A stretch of DNA of 64,000 nucleotides from JAABVY01 sp964627935 (GCA_964627935.1 CAZVLB010000001.1:310001-374000); one strand, 5' to 3'; positions 52,647-62,116 are shown, counted from the stretch's first letter. Numbers and translations: made by a program. The notes: generated by a model not told the origin, from the letters alone.

Positions 52647-55232
52647 CTAAATTGGACACGGTGGCGGACCACCGGAGAAGATATAGTTAATGATCCAGAC
52701 CGCATCGGAAATATTCACCGCATCATCGCAGTTGACATCGCCCATATACAATGGATTGGGCGGCGGACCGCCGGTGAAGACATAGTTGATAATCCAGACC
52801 GCATCGGAGACATTAATCTCGCCATCACCATTACAGTCGCCTCTTATACTGGGTGATTGAGAGTCCAGGATGAAGAAAAACGGTTGCGCCTGGTAACCGC
52901 TTCCGAATCCATCCTGGTTGAATGCCTCGACATGCCAGTAATAGAAGCCGTCGGTCAATGATGCGGCAGGTGTATATGTGGTGTCATTGATATCTGCATA
53001 AGTGGCTACATTGACAGTGAAATTCTGGTCCTGGGCGATTTGCAATGTATAATCTCCGCCGCTACCGGCTGTTGAGGTCCAGACGAACTGGGGCGTTTCA
53101 TCGCTGGTTGTACCGCCGTTGGCGGGACTGATCAGAGTCGGCTTATCAGGCGATTCACCTTCGAGCACATATATTCTGATCGTTATCGTGTCGGCATTGG
53201 GCGGAGTGTCGCTGTCTTCTACTGCCAAAGTGAACTGAAAATCCGAGGCCCAGGTTGGAGTACCATCCAGGTAAGCCGTATTTTCGTTATGGAATGTCAG
53301 CCCATAGGGGAACTGGCCGGTTACCAGGCTCCAGTCGTAATCCGGCACACCTGCCACCGCGGAGAATTCCATGTAATAGGGCTGACCGACATAGGCCGTA
53401 TCGACTTCTTTGCTGGCCAGGATAGCCATCTGAAATTCCTCGCTGAACTCAACCGTCCGGAGTATTTTTTCATCCGGATCGATCTGCACCGAATCAGGCG
53501 GATTGGGAACATCAAACTGCCAGACCTGTCCACGCTGGCTGTTGAAGACTGTCAGAGAGGTGTCATATCCACCGGCAAAGATGTTGACATCGATTGGCAT
53601 GGGAAAAATCGCGCCGGCCTGTTCCTGCTTGATCAGGAGATACATGTCATATCCACCATTTACCGTATCCGCCTCATGCTGGAAAGCGTAAACATAATTT
53701 GGGTTGCCGGGCTGATATATCCAGCTGTTAAAAAACCAGCCCATATCCTGACCGTAAACCTGGCTGCAGACTGCGGAAAGGTCCTCGGTTGAGGCATCAC
53801 CATAAGAATACAGCGGATGATTGAAATAGCTGTCCAGGGCCTCGCGAAAGAGCGAATCGCCCATCACCTGGTGCAGCATATATACAACCCATGATCCCTT
53901 GTCGTAGACGGTAATGCCATCGAATATATCATCGTTAATCAGGTCCTCGACATAGGGAGTTCCGGCGTCGAGATGTTTCTGGCCCTCGAGCCAGCTTTTA
54001 TAATAGTTCTCTCCATAATGATATTTGAAATAAAGCGCTTCCGAATAAGAGGCAAAACCCTCGTTGAGCCACATATGATGAAATGTCCGGCAGGTTACCT
54101 GATCGCCGGCCCATTGATGGCCGAGCTCATGCGCAATCACATATTCTGAATCGAAATAGGGCGAAATCGAAGTCAGCGTTTGGTGTTCCATGGCACCGCC
54201 CCAGCCATAGTTGCTGTGGCCATACTTTTCATCTATAAAGGGATACAGGGTAAACCAGTAGGATAAAGCTTCCAGCGAGGGATTGGTATAATTCAGCGCA
54301 TAGTAGACTGAATAGTACTGGCTGTGCTGGCTGATTCCGGGATAGCCGTAGGTCTCGATCGGCATAGTCTGGCCCGGAGCATATTCCCATGTGTCGGTGA
54401 ACAGGTTATAATCCGTACATCCGAGACTTACCAGATAAGTTGCAATCGGATATTTATGCGACCAGTGAGTTGTGTATGTACCATCGCCGTTACTTGTGGA
54501 ACTGATCTTGACACCGTTGGAGGCGGCCAGGTAACCGGATGGATGCGTGATCAGGATGTCGATTGAATCCGGTTTGTCATTGGGATGATCCTCGCAGGGC
54601 CACCACAGCCGTGAGCCCCATGGCTCGCAATTGGTATACGCAACCGGGACGCTTCCCCAGCTATAGAATTGAAGCCCGTCGGTGCCGTCAAAGCCCGGTG
54701 TGCCGCCATATTCAACTTTGACAGTGAACTCATCACCGACGCTAAAGCTTTGCCCCAGGTAGATCGTCAGAAGTTCCGCGTTGTGATTGTAATTGCTGAT
54801 CGGGCTGCCGTTTAAATAAACCGCGGAAACATTCAGGAGCCCGCCGTTATTGGTCAGATTGAAATCAACGGCATTTGTATTGTCGTAAAGTGCCTTAAGG
54901 CGGGATTCGACATAGCCGTCGATCGTATAGCTCGAAAAATCCAGCTCGATAGCGATCTTGTAGTAAAGTATATCGACCTTGTTCTGATTGGTGGTTGGTT
55001 CGATATTGGTTGATACCAGTGTGGATTTCAGATTGTTCTGGAATTTTTCTGTTTTATGCATGCAGGCATGTTTCTCGAGCCTCTGCTCGAGCATCTGCTG
55101 CCATTCTTCCGCATCCGGCGGATCAAGGGTGCCGCGATAAGTTTGCAGCAATTCAGCTTCGGCTGATGGCTGGAAAATTAATATTGCAAAGATCAGGAAG
55201 GCTATAAAACCGGCTGTATTTTTAAGACTCAT
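52647..55232 (-). CDS. Secreted M1 metallopeptidase with Ig-like and Fn3-like domains and dockerin (2)
   Basis: An 861-residue paralogue of the downstream gene. Signal peptide cut near SAEA. M1 core with GAMEHQT (His instead of Asn in GAMEN), zinc site His368/Glu369/His372 in HELGHQWAGD and Glu391 in WLNEGFASYSEA. C-terminal modules: He_PIG-like Ig (VPDYDWSLVTGQFPYGL), a fibronectin-type III-like segment (PTLISPANGGTTSDETP onward, about 710-800) and a type I dockerin. The extra Fn3-like module explains the greater length. GGAGG precedes the ATG. Probably cotranscribed with the THEP1-type gene 21 bases upstream. Confidence 0.92.
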   Translation of the reverse strand: MSLKNTAGFIAFLIFAILIFQPSAEAELLQTYRGTLDPPDAEEWQQMLEQRLEKHACMHKTEKFQNNLKSTLVSTNIEPTTNQNKVDILYYKIAIELDFSSYTIDGYVESRLKALYDNTNAVDFNLTNNGGLLNVSAVYLNGSPISNYNHNAELLTIYLGQSFSVGDEFTVKVEYGGTPGFDGTDGLQFYSWGSVPVAYTNCEPWGSRLWWPCEDHPNDKPDSIDILITHPSGYLAASNGVKISSTSNGDGTYTTHWSHKYPIATYLVSLGCTDYNLFTDTWEYAPGQTMPIETYGYPGISQHSQYYSVYYALNYTNPSLEALSYWFTLYPFIDEKYGHSNYGWGGAMEHQTLTSISPYFDSEYVIAHELGHQWAGDQVTCRTFHHMWLNEGFASYSEALYFKYHYGENYYKSWLEGQKHLDAGTPYVEDLINDDIFDGITVYDKGSWVVYMLHQVMGDSLFREALDSYFNHPLYSYGDASTEDLSAVCSQVYGQDMGWFFNSWIYQPGNPNYVYAFQHEADTVNGGYDMYLLIKQEQAGAIFPMPIDVNIFAGGYDTSLTVFNSQRGQVWQFDVPNPPDSVQIDPDEKILRTVEFSEEFQMAILASKEVDTAYVGQPYYMEFSAVAGVPDYDWSLVTGQFPYGLTFHNENTAYLDGTPTWASDFQFTLAVEDSDTPPNADTITIRIYVLEGESPDKPTLISPANGGTTSDETPQFVWTSTAGSGGDYTLQIAQDQNFTVNVATYADINDTTYTPAASLTDGFYYWHVEAFNQDGFGSGYQAQPFFFILDSQSPSIRGDCNGDGEINVSDAVWIINYVFTGGPPPNPLYMGDVNCDDAVNISDAVWIINYIFSGGPPPCPI

Positions 55233-55253
55233 GGCTCCTCCGCAGAAATGTTT

Positions 55254-55784
55254 TCAAGAGCCCGAAGGCGCTTGAAAGGAGAGTTTTTTCAGGATGTCAG
55301 ATTTTATATCAGAATAATTTTTTCTTTCAAGGTAGTGAATCAATACATCGTCTCTTGATTTTATCTTATCGGCTACCGGATGAGATATATATATTATAGA
55401 AGCTAATAGAGTCTTACCGGAATCAAGGATATCAAAAACCAGGTTTCTGAAAACATCGGAGAATAGTTCCATTTTCCCGATTTCATCGATTATAACGCAG
55501 GATTTGTCCGATATGTTTAATCTTTTTCTCCGCAAGCTTTCTTCAAATCCTTTCAGATCAACACCATAGTCGGCAACACGATATTTGCTGTCGATATTTT
55601 TGTGGGCCAGAATCATTTCCTCGCCATCGAGGTAGCTTAGCCTGAATCCCACTCTTTTGTTGCTATTGCGAATCTCATCGGTAAGAAAGCCGCCAAAATC
55701 AAAGCCGGGATGCCGGGAAATCTCCCGCAGGAGCGTGGTCTTGCCGCATCCGGGTTTTCCGGTGACCAGAATTTTATTAATCAC
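55254..55784 (-). CDS. THEP1-type nucleoside-triphosphatase
   Basis: A 176-residue P-loop NTPase. Walker A GKPGCGKT (9-16), then FGGFLTDEIR and Walker B VIIDEIGKMELFS, the signature of the THEP1/COG1618 family described from archaea, thermophiles and humans. It hydrolyses NTPs in vitro; the physiological role is uncertain. It starts with GTG and I see no ribosome site, so the start is less sure. It is 21 bases ahead of the M1 peptidase on the same strand. Confidence 0.9.
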   Translation of the reverse strand: MINKILVTGKPGCGKTTLLREISRHPGFDFGGFLTDEIRNSNKRVGFRLSYLDGEEMILAHKNIDSKYRVADYGVDLKGFEESLRRKRLNISDKSCVIIDEIGKMELFSDVFRNLVFDILDSGKTLLASIIYISHPVADKIKSRDDVLIHYLERKNYSDIKSDILKKLSFQAPSGS

Positions 55785-56055
55785 ATCAAAAAGACGATAA
55801 GTAAAACAATGACGGTAACGCGAATAAGGTCGATTCCGTTATATAATAACAGCATACATAAGTTACTTCAATTTCTCGAATTGTCAAGAATGAACTTGGA
55901 TCATCCACTTTCGGGATCGATTTCGAACTCGGCCGCTTTTGTCGATTTTTTTATCAAAAATTTCCCTTTAAGTATTTATCAGTACAGAATTTAGTTCAAC
56001 GGCCGATAATAAGATAGACTCTTGATGCCTAAAATGGAATCAGCATGGAGAATCA

Positions 56056-57366
56056 ATGAAGATTGACCAACTACTGGAAAGGTTCGGCTCGCTCGAAAAC
56101 AAGCTGATTGACCTCGAGGTGCAGCTCGAATCAAAAAACACTGAACTCTATGAGATGGCGCGGGTTGGCGCCATGATTACCTCATTTCTGGAACTTGAAG
56201 GCATACTTTCGGCCATGATCGAAATGTCCTTGAGGCTTCTGCATGCCGAGGTGGGTTGCATAATCCTGTGGGATGAGAAAACCGATGAGCCCCGGACCCG
56301 CATATCATGGGGAATCGATTATTCCATGGTTAAGCTCATGAAACTCGAGGGGGATATTGATATTGCGCAATGGGCCCGGGATACCGGCGAATCCGTGATA
56401 ATCAATGATTTCCCGCCCGAAACCGAAATCCCGGCCATGGTTAACTCAGTTATTGCCGCACCATTGCGTTGCCGTGACGAGACTATTGGCGTACTCGTGG
56501 CAGTCAATAAAACGGATGAAGACGGTTTCAATAATGAAGACAAAAATATGCTCGAGACGCTGACCAATTTCGCCGGCGTGGCAATTGAAAATTCCAAGTT
56601 GATGGATGAACGGCTCAAGCGCCAGAAACTCGAGGATGAGCTGGCACTGGCCAATGTCGTCCAGCAGGCCCTTTTGCCCGACGATGTGAGCGGTTTTGAT
56701 GGCGCCTCTGTTTCGCATATCTATTATCCCGCGGGCCAGGTCGGTGGCGATTATTATGATGTTGTCCCGCTGGATGACAAGCATTTTGTGATCGTTGTCG
56801 GCGATGTTTCCAATAAGGGCGTGCCGGCGGCCCTGATGATGACCGCGGTTCGTTCGGTGGTGCGCCATGAGGTGCGTAATTCAACCGATATTGCCGCGAT
56901 TATGACCAATATCAACCGCACTTTGTGCCGCGATGTGATGCGCACGGATGGCATGTTTATCAGCCTGGTTCTGGCCTATATCGATCTGGAGCAGATGGAG
57001 ATGACGGCTTGTAATGCGGGCCATCTGCCGCCCCTGTTCTACAATCCGCAAAATGGCGATATCGAGCAGCTAAAGCAGGGCGGAATAATCCTGGGCACAT
57101 TCGAGGACTGCGAATACAAATCCGAAACAGTCAAGCTCAAGTCAGGAGATATGCTGCTCTGTTTCACCGACGGCGTCACCGAATCAATGGACAGGCATGA
57201 TAATATGTTCGGCCGTGATGGCCTGATCGAATACACGCGCAAGCACATGGAAATGGAAGAGGACAGCTTCCTGAAAGGCCTCAAAGCACGAATTGACAAA
57301 TTCGTGGAGGGTGCCGGGGATACCCAGTTCGATGATATCACCTGCGTATTAGTGAGGATTTCATGA
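56056..57366 (+). CDS. GAF-SpoIIE serine phosphatase (RsbU-like)
   Basis: A 436-residue protein: coiled coil (1-35), GAF domain (about 40-185), coiled linker and a PP2C-type SpoIIE domain (215-436) with metal residues in QVGGDYYDV, GDVSNKGVPAALMM, FTDGVTESMD and DDITCVLVR. RsbU-like phosphatases dephosphorylate STAS antagonists in partner-switching cascades. It overlaps the RsbW-like gene by 4 bases and an RsbV-like gene follows, so all three partners are present. The GAF domain is the likely input. Confidence 0.92.
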   Translation: MKIDQLLERFGSLENKLIDLEVQLESKNTELYEMARVGAMITSFLELEGILSAMIEMSLRLLHAEVGCIILWDEKTDEPRTRISWGIDYSMVKLMKLEGDIDIAQWARDTGESVIINDFPPETEIPAMVNSVIAAPLRCRDETIGVLVAVNKTDEDGFNNEDKNMLETLTNFAGVAIENSKLMDERLKRQKLEDELALANVVQQALLPDDVSGFDGASVSHIYYPAGQVGGDYYDVVPLDDKHFVIVVGDVSNKGVPAALMMTAVRSVVRHEVRNSTDIAAIMTNINRTLCRDVMRTDGMFISLVLAYIDLEQMEMTACNAGHLPPLFYNPQNGDIEQLKQGGIILGTFEDCEYKSETVKLKSGDMLLCFTDGVTESMDRHDNMFGRDGLIEYTRKHMEMEEDSFLKGLKARIDKFVEGAGDTQFDDITCVLVRIS

Positions 57367-57827
57367 GTGACAGCAGTTTTGAAGATAAAATCGAGGTCAG
57401 CGTTCCCAGCCGTCTTGAAAACCTGAACTGGCTTTACCCGATCTGCGACAGCATCCTCAGCGAGCTGCCCTTTGACAGGAAACGCCGCCATATGCTTTTG
57501 GTGGCAATCAGCGAAGGTTTCACCAATGCGTTTCAACATGGAAACCAGAAAAGCCCGGATACGCAGATCAGGCTAACCTTTTATGTTAGTGAAAAATCGC
57601 TCAAAATTCTAATTGAGGATGAAGCCGTTTTGCCGATAAAAAGTACAGACAACCTGTTTACGGAATACTCCGACCAGGAAAGCACAAGCGGCAGGGGGCT
57701 GCACATGATAGGGAAAATTGTCGATAATTTATATTTCGAGCACGGTTTGAAGGGAAAGAACAGGCTCGTATTGGAAATTAACTTTGCAGATAAAAGGGAG
57801 AAAGCGAACTCTTTCTCGGGGAGATGA
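57363..57827 (+). CDS. RsbW-like ATP-binding serine kinase/anti-sigma factor
   Basis: A 154-residue HATPase_c_2 protein. The N box is VAISEGFTNAFQHGN; the G2 box is SGRGLHMIGKIVD. The G1 box reads LIEDEAVLPIK, lacking the Gly that normally follows the Asp (DxG). RsbW-type proteins phosphorylate the STAS antagonist and bind a sigma factor or other target. The weak G1 box raises the chance that it binds but does not phosphorylate. No sigma factor gene is adjacent, so the target may be the chemotaxis-like system downstream. Confidence 0.85.
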   Translation: MSDSSFEDKIEVSVPSRLENLNWLYPICDSILSELPFDRKRRHMLLVAISEGFTNAFQHGNQKSPDTQIRLTFYVSEKSLKILIEDEAVLPIKSTDNLFTEYSDQESTSGRGLHMIGKIVDNLYFEHGLKGKNRLVLEINFADKREKANSFSGR

Positions 57828-57830
57828 ATT

Positions 57831-58190
57831 ATGGAGATCACAGTAAAATCTTCAGACAACTTTAACACATTTTATTTAAAGGGCCGTCTTGACCTGACCA
57901 GCTCATCAGAGCTCAAGGAAAAAGTCAAGGAATATCTGGAGCAGGGCAAGGTCTATATTCTTCTGAACCTGGCCCAGGTTGATTTTATCAACAGTTCCGG
58001 CCTGGGGACACTGGTTTCGACTTTAAAGGAAGTTCGTTCCGTTAAGGGCCGTATTGCTCTTTGCTGCCTGGCTCCATACGTACAGGAAATCTTTGAGATC
58101 ACGCAGCTCTCGCACATCTTCGATATCTATGTTAGCGAAAACGAAGCACGGTCAGCATTCACGGATAGCAAGGTGGCCAGCAGAAGCTAA
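57831..58190 (+). CDS. STAS-domain anti-anti-sigma factor (RsbV-like)
   Basis: A 119-residue single STAS domain. The phosphorylation loop is VDFINSSGLGTLVS, with Ser55/Ser56 as the expected kinase targets. When dephosphorylated by the RsbU-like enzyme, it should bind the RsbW-like protein and release its client. It starts 3 bases after the kinase gene stop, and the HEAT-repeat gene begins 10 bases later. Confidence 0.9.
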   Translation: MEITVKSSDNFNTFYLKGRLDLTSSSELKEKVKEYLEQGKVYILLNLAQVDFINSSGLGTLVSTLKEVRSVKGRIALCCLAPYVQEIFEITQLSHIFDIYVSENEARSAFTDSKVASRS

Positions 58191-58200
58191 GGGGTGCCGT

Positions 58201-60108
58201 ATGGAAACTATTGATGCACGTCAGCAGGAGCTTTTAACCTGGCTGACAAGCGAAGATGTCGACCAGCGGGAGGCGGCTTGTCTGCAATTGCGCCAGTTCG
58301 ACAATGATACTTCGCGAGCCGCATTGGTGGCCATGTTTGAGGATCCGGATAAAGGAATCCGCGAACTTGCCGCCGAGGGCCTGATTTCCATGGGCGGGGA
58401 GAGAACCGCCTTCTTTCTGGCGGATCTGCTCGGACACGAGGATATTTCCATCAGAAATCTATCGGCCGAGACGTTGTCGAAGATCGGCCCGGAAAGCGTC
58501 AATCCGCTGATCGAAAAAGTAAGGGATGCAGATAAGGATATCCGCAAATTTGCAGTCGATGTCCTGGGACTGATCGGCGACAGCCGTGCCCTGGATGCAA
58601 TTATCGCGGCTCTTGAAGACGAGAATCCCAATGTTGTTTGCTCGGCTGCCGAAGCGTTGGGTGAAATCGGCGATCCCTGTGCTGTGGATGCGCTTGTTAA
58701 CAAGATGAATAACAGCGAGGATGCCGCCCTGCAGGCAATTGAAGCGCTGGGCAAAATCGGCGATCATACCGCTCTTGAGGCGCTGGTGAAGGGTCTTGAA
58801 TCCGATGATCCGGTAATGATCTTTGCGGTTATCGATGCCATGGGCAATCTCAAACATGCCGAGGCCGCGCCGCATCTGAAAGCGCTCCTGGACAATGCCG
58901 ATGATGCGCTCAAGGAAGCCATAATCGCCTCTTTGATCAAGCTGGCCAAACATGCTGGACGCGTGATTCTCGAGGAACTGCCGGTCAAAAAAATGCAGGA
59001 ATGCCTGTTCAATGCGCTGGAAGGTGACAACAAGGCCAACAAGCTTTTCGCGCTGGATGAGCTGGAGCAATGGGAAGGTCCGACCGTTGTCGACCGCCTG
59101 TTAAAGGCTCTGGCCGACGAGGATGAGGATGTCCGCGCCCGTGCCAAAGAGGTGCTCAAGATTTGCGCAGTGAGTTCATGCGACAGAATTTCAGTGGCTC
59201 TGAAAGAGGGCGACAGCCGGTACATTATAAATCTGCTCGAGACAATCGCATCAACCGGAAATTCACGCTTCATACCGGATATTGTGCGACTGTGCAACCA
59301 TCCCGATCCAGAGGTCCGTGAAGAAGTGGCCTATACTCTGGGTAAGATCGGTGACCGCACGGTGATGGAAAGCATATACAAGCTGGCCGAAGATGATATC
59401 GGGCATGTGCGCAGCGCGGCTATCAAATCGATCGGCTGGGTCGGTGACGAACGCGATATCGATAAATTATTGCAGTGGCTGGATGACCAGTATGTCGATG
59501 TGCGCGAAGCCTGCCTTGGCGCGCTGGTGTTGATCGGCGGAGAAAAGGTTATCGCTAAATTCAGGCATGACCTGGACCATGATGATAAGGAACGCCAGAA
59601 AATGGCCGCCACTGCTCTGGGATGGATCGGCGAAAGTGAAGTTGTCGAACCGCTTATTTCGGCCCTCAATCATCCCGAATGGGAGGTGCGCAGATCGGCC
59701 GTAGAAGCCCTGGGCAGAATCGCCGACAAACGAGCCCTGGATCCGCTTCGCTATGTACTTAACGACGATCATTCGCAGGTACGCAAATCGGCTATTGATG
59801 CTATAGTCGGGCTGGAAGGCAAACGTGCCACCCAGAGCATCAATATGCTACTGGACGATCAGGATATCTGGGTGCGCTTTCACGCCATCAATGTCATCAG
59901 CCGCCTGGGCGACACGTCGGTGACCGAAAAGATCGTGGCTCTGCTCTCGGATGAAAACGACATTATCCGTGTGGCCGCGGCCAAGGCCCTTTCAAATTTG
60001 AAAGATCAGAGATCATTACCGATCCTGAGAAATATAGCCAATGACCCCAACCGTGATGTGGCCGAGGCCGCATCACAGGCTCTTCACGTTTTGGAAGGGA
60101 GTAGCTGA
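58201..60108 (+). CDS. HEAT-repeat protein
   Basis: A 635-residue protein made almost wholly of HEAT/PBS-lyase-like repeats of about 31 residues (pattern P-x-x-x-V-R-x-x-A-x-x-x-L-G-x-I-G), for example VREEVAYTLGKIGDRTVM and VRRSAVEALGRIADKRAL. I place the start at ATG 58201, just after the STAS gene; a longer frame overlapping that gene has no supporting features. The fold is a superhelical scaffold for protein binding. Its position between the partner-switching set and the response regulators suggests a signalling platform. Its stop overlaps the next start by 1 base. Confidence 0.88.
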   Translation: METIDARQQELLTWLTSEDVDQREAACLQLRQFDNDTSRAALVAMFEDPDKGIRELAAEGLISMGGERTAFFLADLLGHEDISIRNLSAETLSKIGPESVNPLIEKVRDADKDIRKFAVDVLGLIGDSRALDAIIAALEDENPNVVCSAAEALGEIGDPCAVDALVNKMNNSEDAALQAIEALGKIGDHTALEALVKGLESDDPVMIFAVIDAMGNLKHAEAAPHLKALLDNADDALKEAIIASLIKLAKHAGRVILEELPVKKMQECLFNALEGDNKANKLFALDELEQWEGPTVVDRLLKALADEDEDVRARAKEVLKICAVSSCDRISVALKEGDSRYIINLLETIASTGNSRFIPDIVRLCNHPDPEVREEVAYTLGKIGDRTVMESIYKLAEDDIGHVRSAAIKSIGWVGDERDIDKLLQWLDDQYVDVREACLGALVLIGGEKVIAKFRHDLDHDDKERQKMAATALGWIGESEVVEPLISALNHPEWEVRRSAVEALGRIADKRALDPLRYVLNDDHSQVRKSAIDAIVGLEGKRATQSINMLLDDQDIWVRFHAINVISRLGDTSVTEKIVALLSDENDIIRVAAAKALSNLKDQRSLPILRNIANDPNRDVAEAASQALHVLEGSS

Positions 60109-60491
60109 TGCCCAGGGTATTAGTTGTCGATGATGAGCTTTTGATCCGGGATCTGCTGTATGATTTCTTCTCCTCCCGAGATTATGAAATCATCCTGGCG
60201 GAATCGGGCCATAAGGCTCTGGATATCTTGGCCAATGAGCATATCGATGTGGTCCTGACCGACCTGAAAATGCCGGATATGGACGGGCTCGAGATGATTC
60301 GCAGGGCGGATATCAAAAAAAGCGGACCCCCGGTTATCATTATGACCGGCTTTCCCTCAATCGAGTCGGCCATTGAGGCGATTCGACTGAAAGTATCGGA
60401 TTACGTAATCAAGCCATTCAACATTAACCGGCTGTTTGAAAGCATTGAAGGCGCGCTGGAGGAATACAAAGGTGTTACAGTCGGACAATAG
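60108..60491 (+). CDS. Stand-alone response regulator receiver
   Basis: A 127-residue single receiver domain. The acidic pair is D8-D9, the phosphoacceptor is D52 in VVLTDLKMPDMDG, the switch Thr is in IIMTGFPS and the conserved Lys is in VIKPFN. No output domain. Coupled to the HEAT gene by TGATG and followed after 8 bases by a second regulator. It may pass phosphoryl groups within the cluster or dock on the HEAT protein. Confidence 0.9.
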   Translation: MPRVLVVDDELLIRDLLYDFFSSRDYEIILAESGHKALDILANEHIDVVLTDLKMPDMDGLEMIRRADIKKSGPPVIIMTGFPSIESAIEAIRLKVSDYVIKPFNINRLFESIEGALEEYKGVTVGQ

Positions 60492-60499
60492 GAGTATAT

Positions 60500-61012
60500 A
60501 TGTCAACTGACAGGGTCCTGGTCGTAGATGACGAATTATTCGTAAGGGAGCTGCTCGACGAGTATTTTTCAAAGCTGAAATTCGCGGTTGATGTGGCTGA
60601 ATCGGGAGAGGCGGCCGTGGAACGTGTGCGCGAAAACAAATATCATGTGGCTTTGATAGACCTGAAGATGACCGGCATGGACGGCCTGGGGACGTTGCGC
60701 AAGATCAAGGAGATCGACCCGGATGTGGTCCTGGTTCTAATGACCGGCTACCCCACGGTGGAATCTTCGATCGACGCGTTGCGTGCGGGCGCCTATGACT
60801 ATATAGTCAAACCCTTCCGCTTAAATGAGCTAAAAGACATTATCACCGGCGCGATCAAGGAGTACGAGGTACGTAGAGATATCTCCGAACTCAAACACAA
60901 GGTCAGGCTGCTGGAGGAATCGTTAAGACGCTCCGGCACTGAGATTGTCGGTGATGAAGATATTGAGAGGGACAGCTCGGAAATTCCCGCACGGGCCAAG
61001 TTTTCGCAATAG
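60500..61012 (+). CDS. Response regulator with C-terminal coiled coil
   Basis: A 170-residue receiver (1-122; D54 in ALIDLKMTGMDG, Thr in LVLMTGYPT, Lys in IVKPFR) followed by a charged coiled coil (about 125-150) and a polar tail with no DNA-binding fold. The tail suggests protein-protein output. It is the last gene before the chemotaxis genes, with a 119-base gap. Confidence 0.88.
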   Translation: MSTDRVLVVDDELFVRELLDEYFSKLKFAVDVAESGEAAVERVRENKYHVALIDLKMTGMDGLGTLRKIKEIDPDVVLVLMTGYPTVESSIDALRAGAYDYIVKPFRLNELKDIITGAIKEYEVRRDISELKHKVRLLEESLRRSGTEIVGDEDIERDSSEIPARAKFSQ

Positions 61013-61131
61013 AACGACCCGCGCATGGGTGAGGATTAATCTCGGCGATTTGATCGCTGCAGGATAAGTAAAAAAAGGGTGTGTGTCTGGTAGGGAGCGG
61101 CCCCAGCCGGCCTTCCTTACGGGAGAAAATT

Positions 61132-62094
61132 ATGATAACAGGTTCGAATACACAGCTTACGCTGAGTCAGGAAGACTTTGTCGCGGTTCGGGATTTTATC
61201 TATGAAAAGGCCGGAATCTGGTTTGCAGACAATAAAAAGTACCTGATCGAGAGCCGCCTGACCAAGCGTATGAATGAACTCGGTATTACCAGCTACAAGG
61301 ATTATTTCTACCGGGTCAAATATGACACCTCGAATAAAGAATTTGATGCGTTGATGAATGTGGTCACGACCAACGAGACCTCATTCTTCCGCAATCCGCC
61401 GCAACTCAAGGCTTTTTCCGACGAAGTTTTGCCTCAGATGTTAAAGGAGAAGTCGGAAAACAAGGCCGGCGGCAAAAAAATCAAAATTTGGTCGGCGGGA
61501 TGTTCAACCGGCGAGGAGCCATATACATTGTCGATTATCCTGATGGAGAAGCTGAAACCGTTGACCTCCTGGAATATCGAAATAATCGCCAATGATATTT
61601 CACAGAATGTGCTCTATGCCGCCCGCAAGGGAATCTACCATGAGCTCAGCCTGCGTACCACCGAACAGGCTATAAAGGACAGGTATTTCATACCCGAGGG
61701 CAACAAATACCGCATAAAAGATGAAGTCAAGCGGCTGGTGAAATTCAATCATGTCAATCTCAATGATTCGCGCCAGGTGGGCTCGATCACGGATTGCGAT
61801 TTCATCTTCTGCCGCAATGTAATGATATATTTTTCGGATGATATAAAAAGGTCGCTGATCAAGCAGTTCTACAAGAGCCTGCGTCCCGGCGGCTATATGT
61901 TTATTGGACACTCGGAATCGCTGCATGGCATTTCCAAGTCGTTCAAGCTGGAATATTTTAAAAGCGCCCTGGTTTACAAGAAGGAAATCGCCTCAGCGGC
62001 GGCAGTAAATCAGACCACTGACAAAGTTGCCAGTTCTCACAGCAGTACCATGGATACGCTGGCGAAAATCAGGCAGCTTCTGGAAAAGAAGTAA
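61132..62094 (+). CDS. cheR: Chemotaxis protein methyltransferase CheR
   Basis: A 320-residue CheR starting at ATG 61132 after CGGGAGA. An N-terminal helical domain (1-85) is followed by the SAM-binding domain with IWSAGCSTGEEPYTL, ANDISQNVL and FCRNVMIYF. It methylates glutamates of chemoreceptors. A polar tail of about 35 residues follows the fold. No receptor or cheB is in the window. Confidence 0.93.
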   Translation: MITGSNTQLTLSQEDFVAVRDFIYEKAGIWFADNKKYLIESRLTKRMNELGITSYKDYFYRVKYDTSNKEFDALMNVVTTNETSFFRNPPQLKAFSDEVLPQMLKEKSENKAGGKKIKIWSAGCSTGEEPYTLSIILMEKLKPLTSWNIEIIANDISQNVLYAARKGIYHELSLRTTEQAIKDRYFIPEGNKYRIKDEVKRLVKFNHVNLNDSRQVGSITDCDFIFCRNVMIYFSDDIKRSLIKQFYKSLRPGGYMFIGHSESLHGISKSFKLEYFKSALVYKKEIASAAAVNQTTDKVASSHSSTMDTLAKIRQLLEKK

Positions 62095-62116
62095 ATTCTA
62101 TAAGAGGTGAATATAT

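Noticed and set aside
58459..59070. Long minus-strand frame inside the HEAT-repeat gene
   Set aside because: Arises from the periodic codon pattern of the repeats; no start signal or domain.
61013..61131. Possible c-di-GMP riboswitch or other leader RNA before cheR
   Set aside because: Only a 5-base hairpin (GCGAT/ATCGC) and a GC-rich patch are visible; none of the conserved GEMM core is present.
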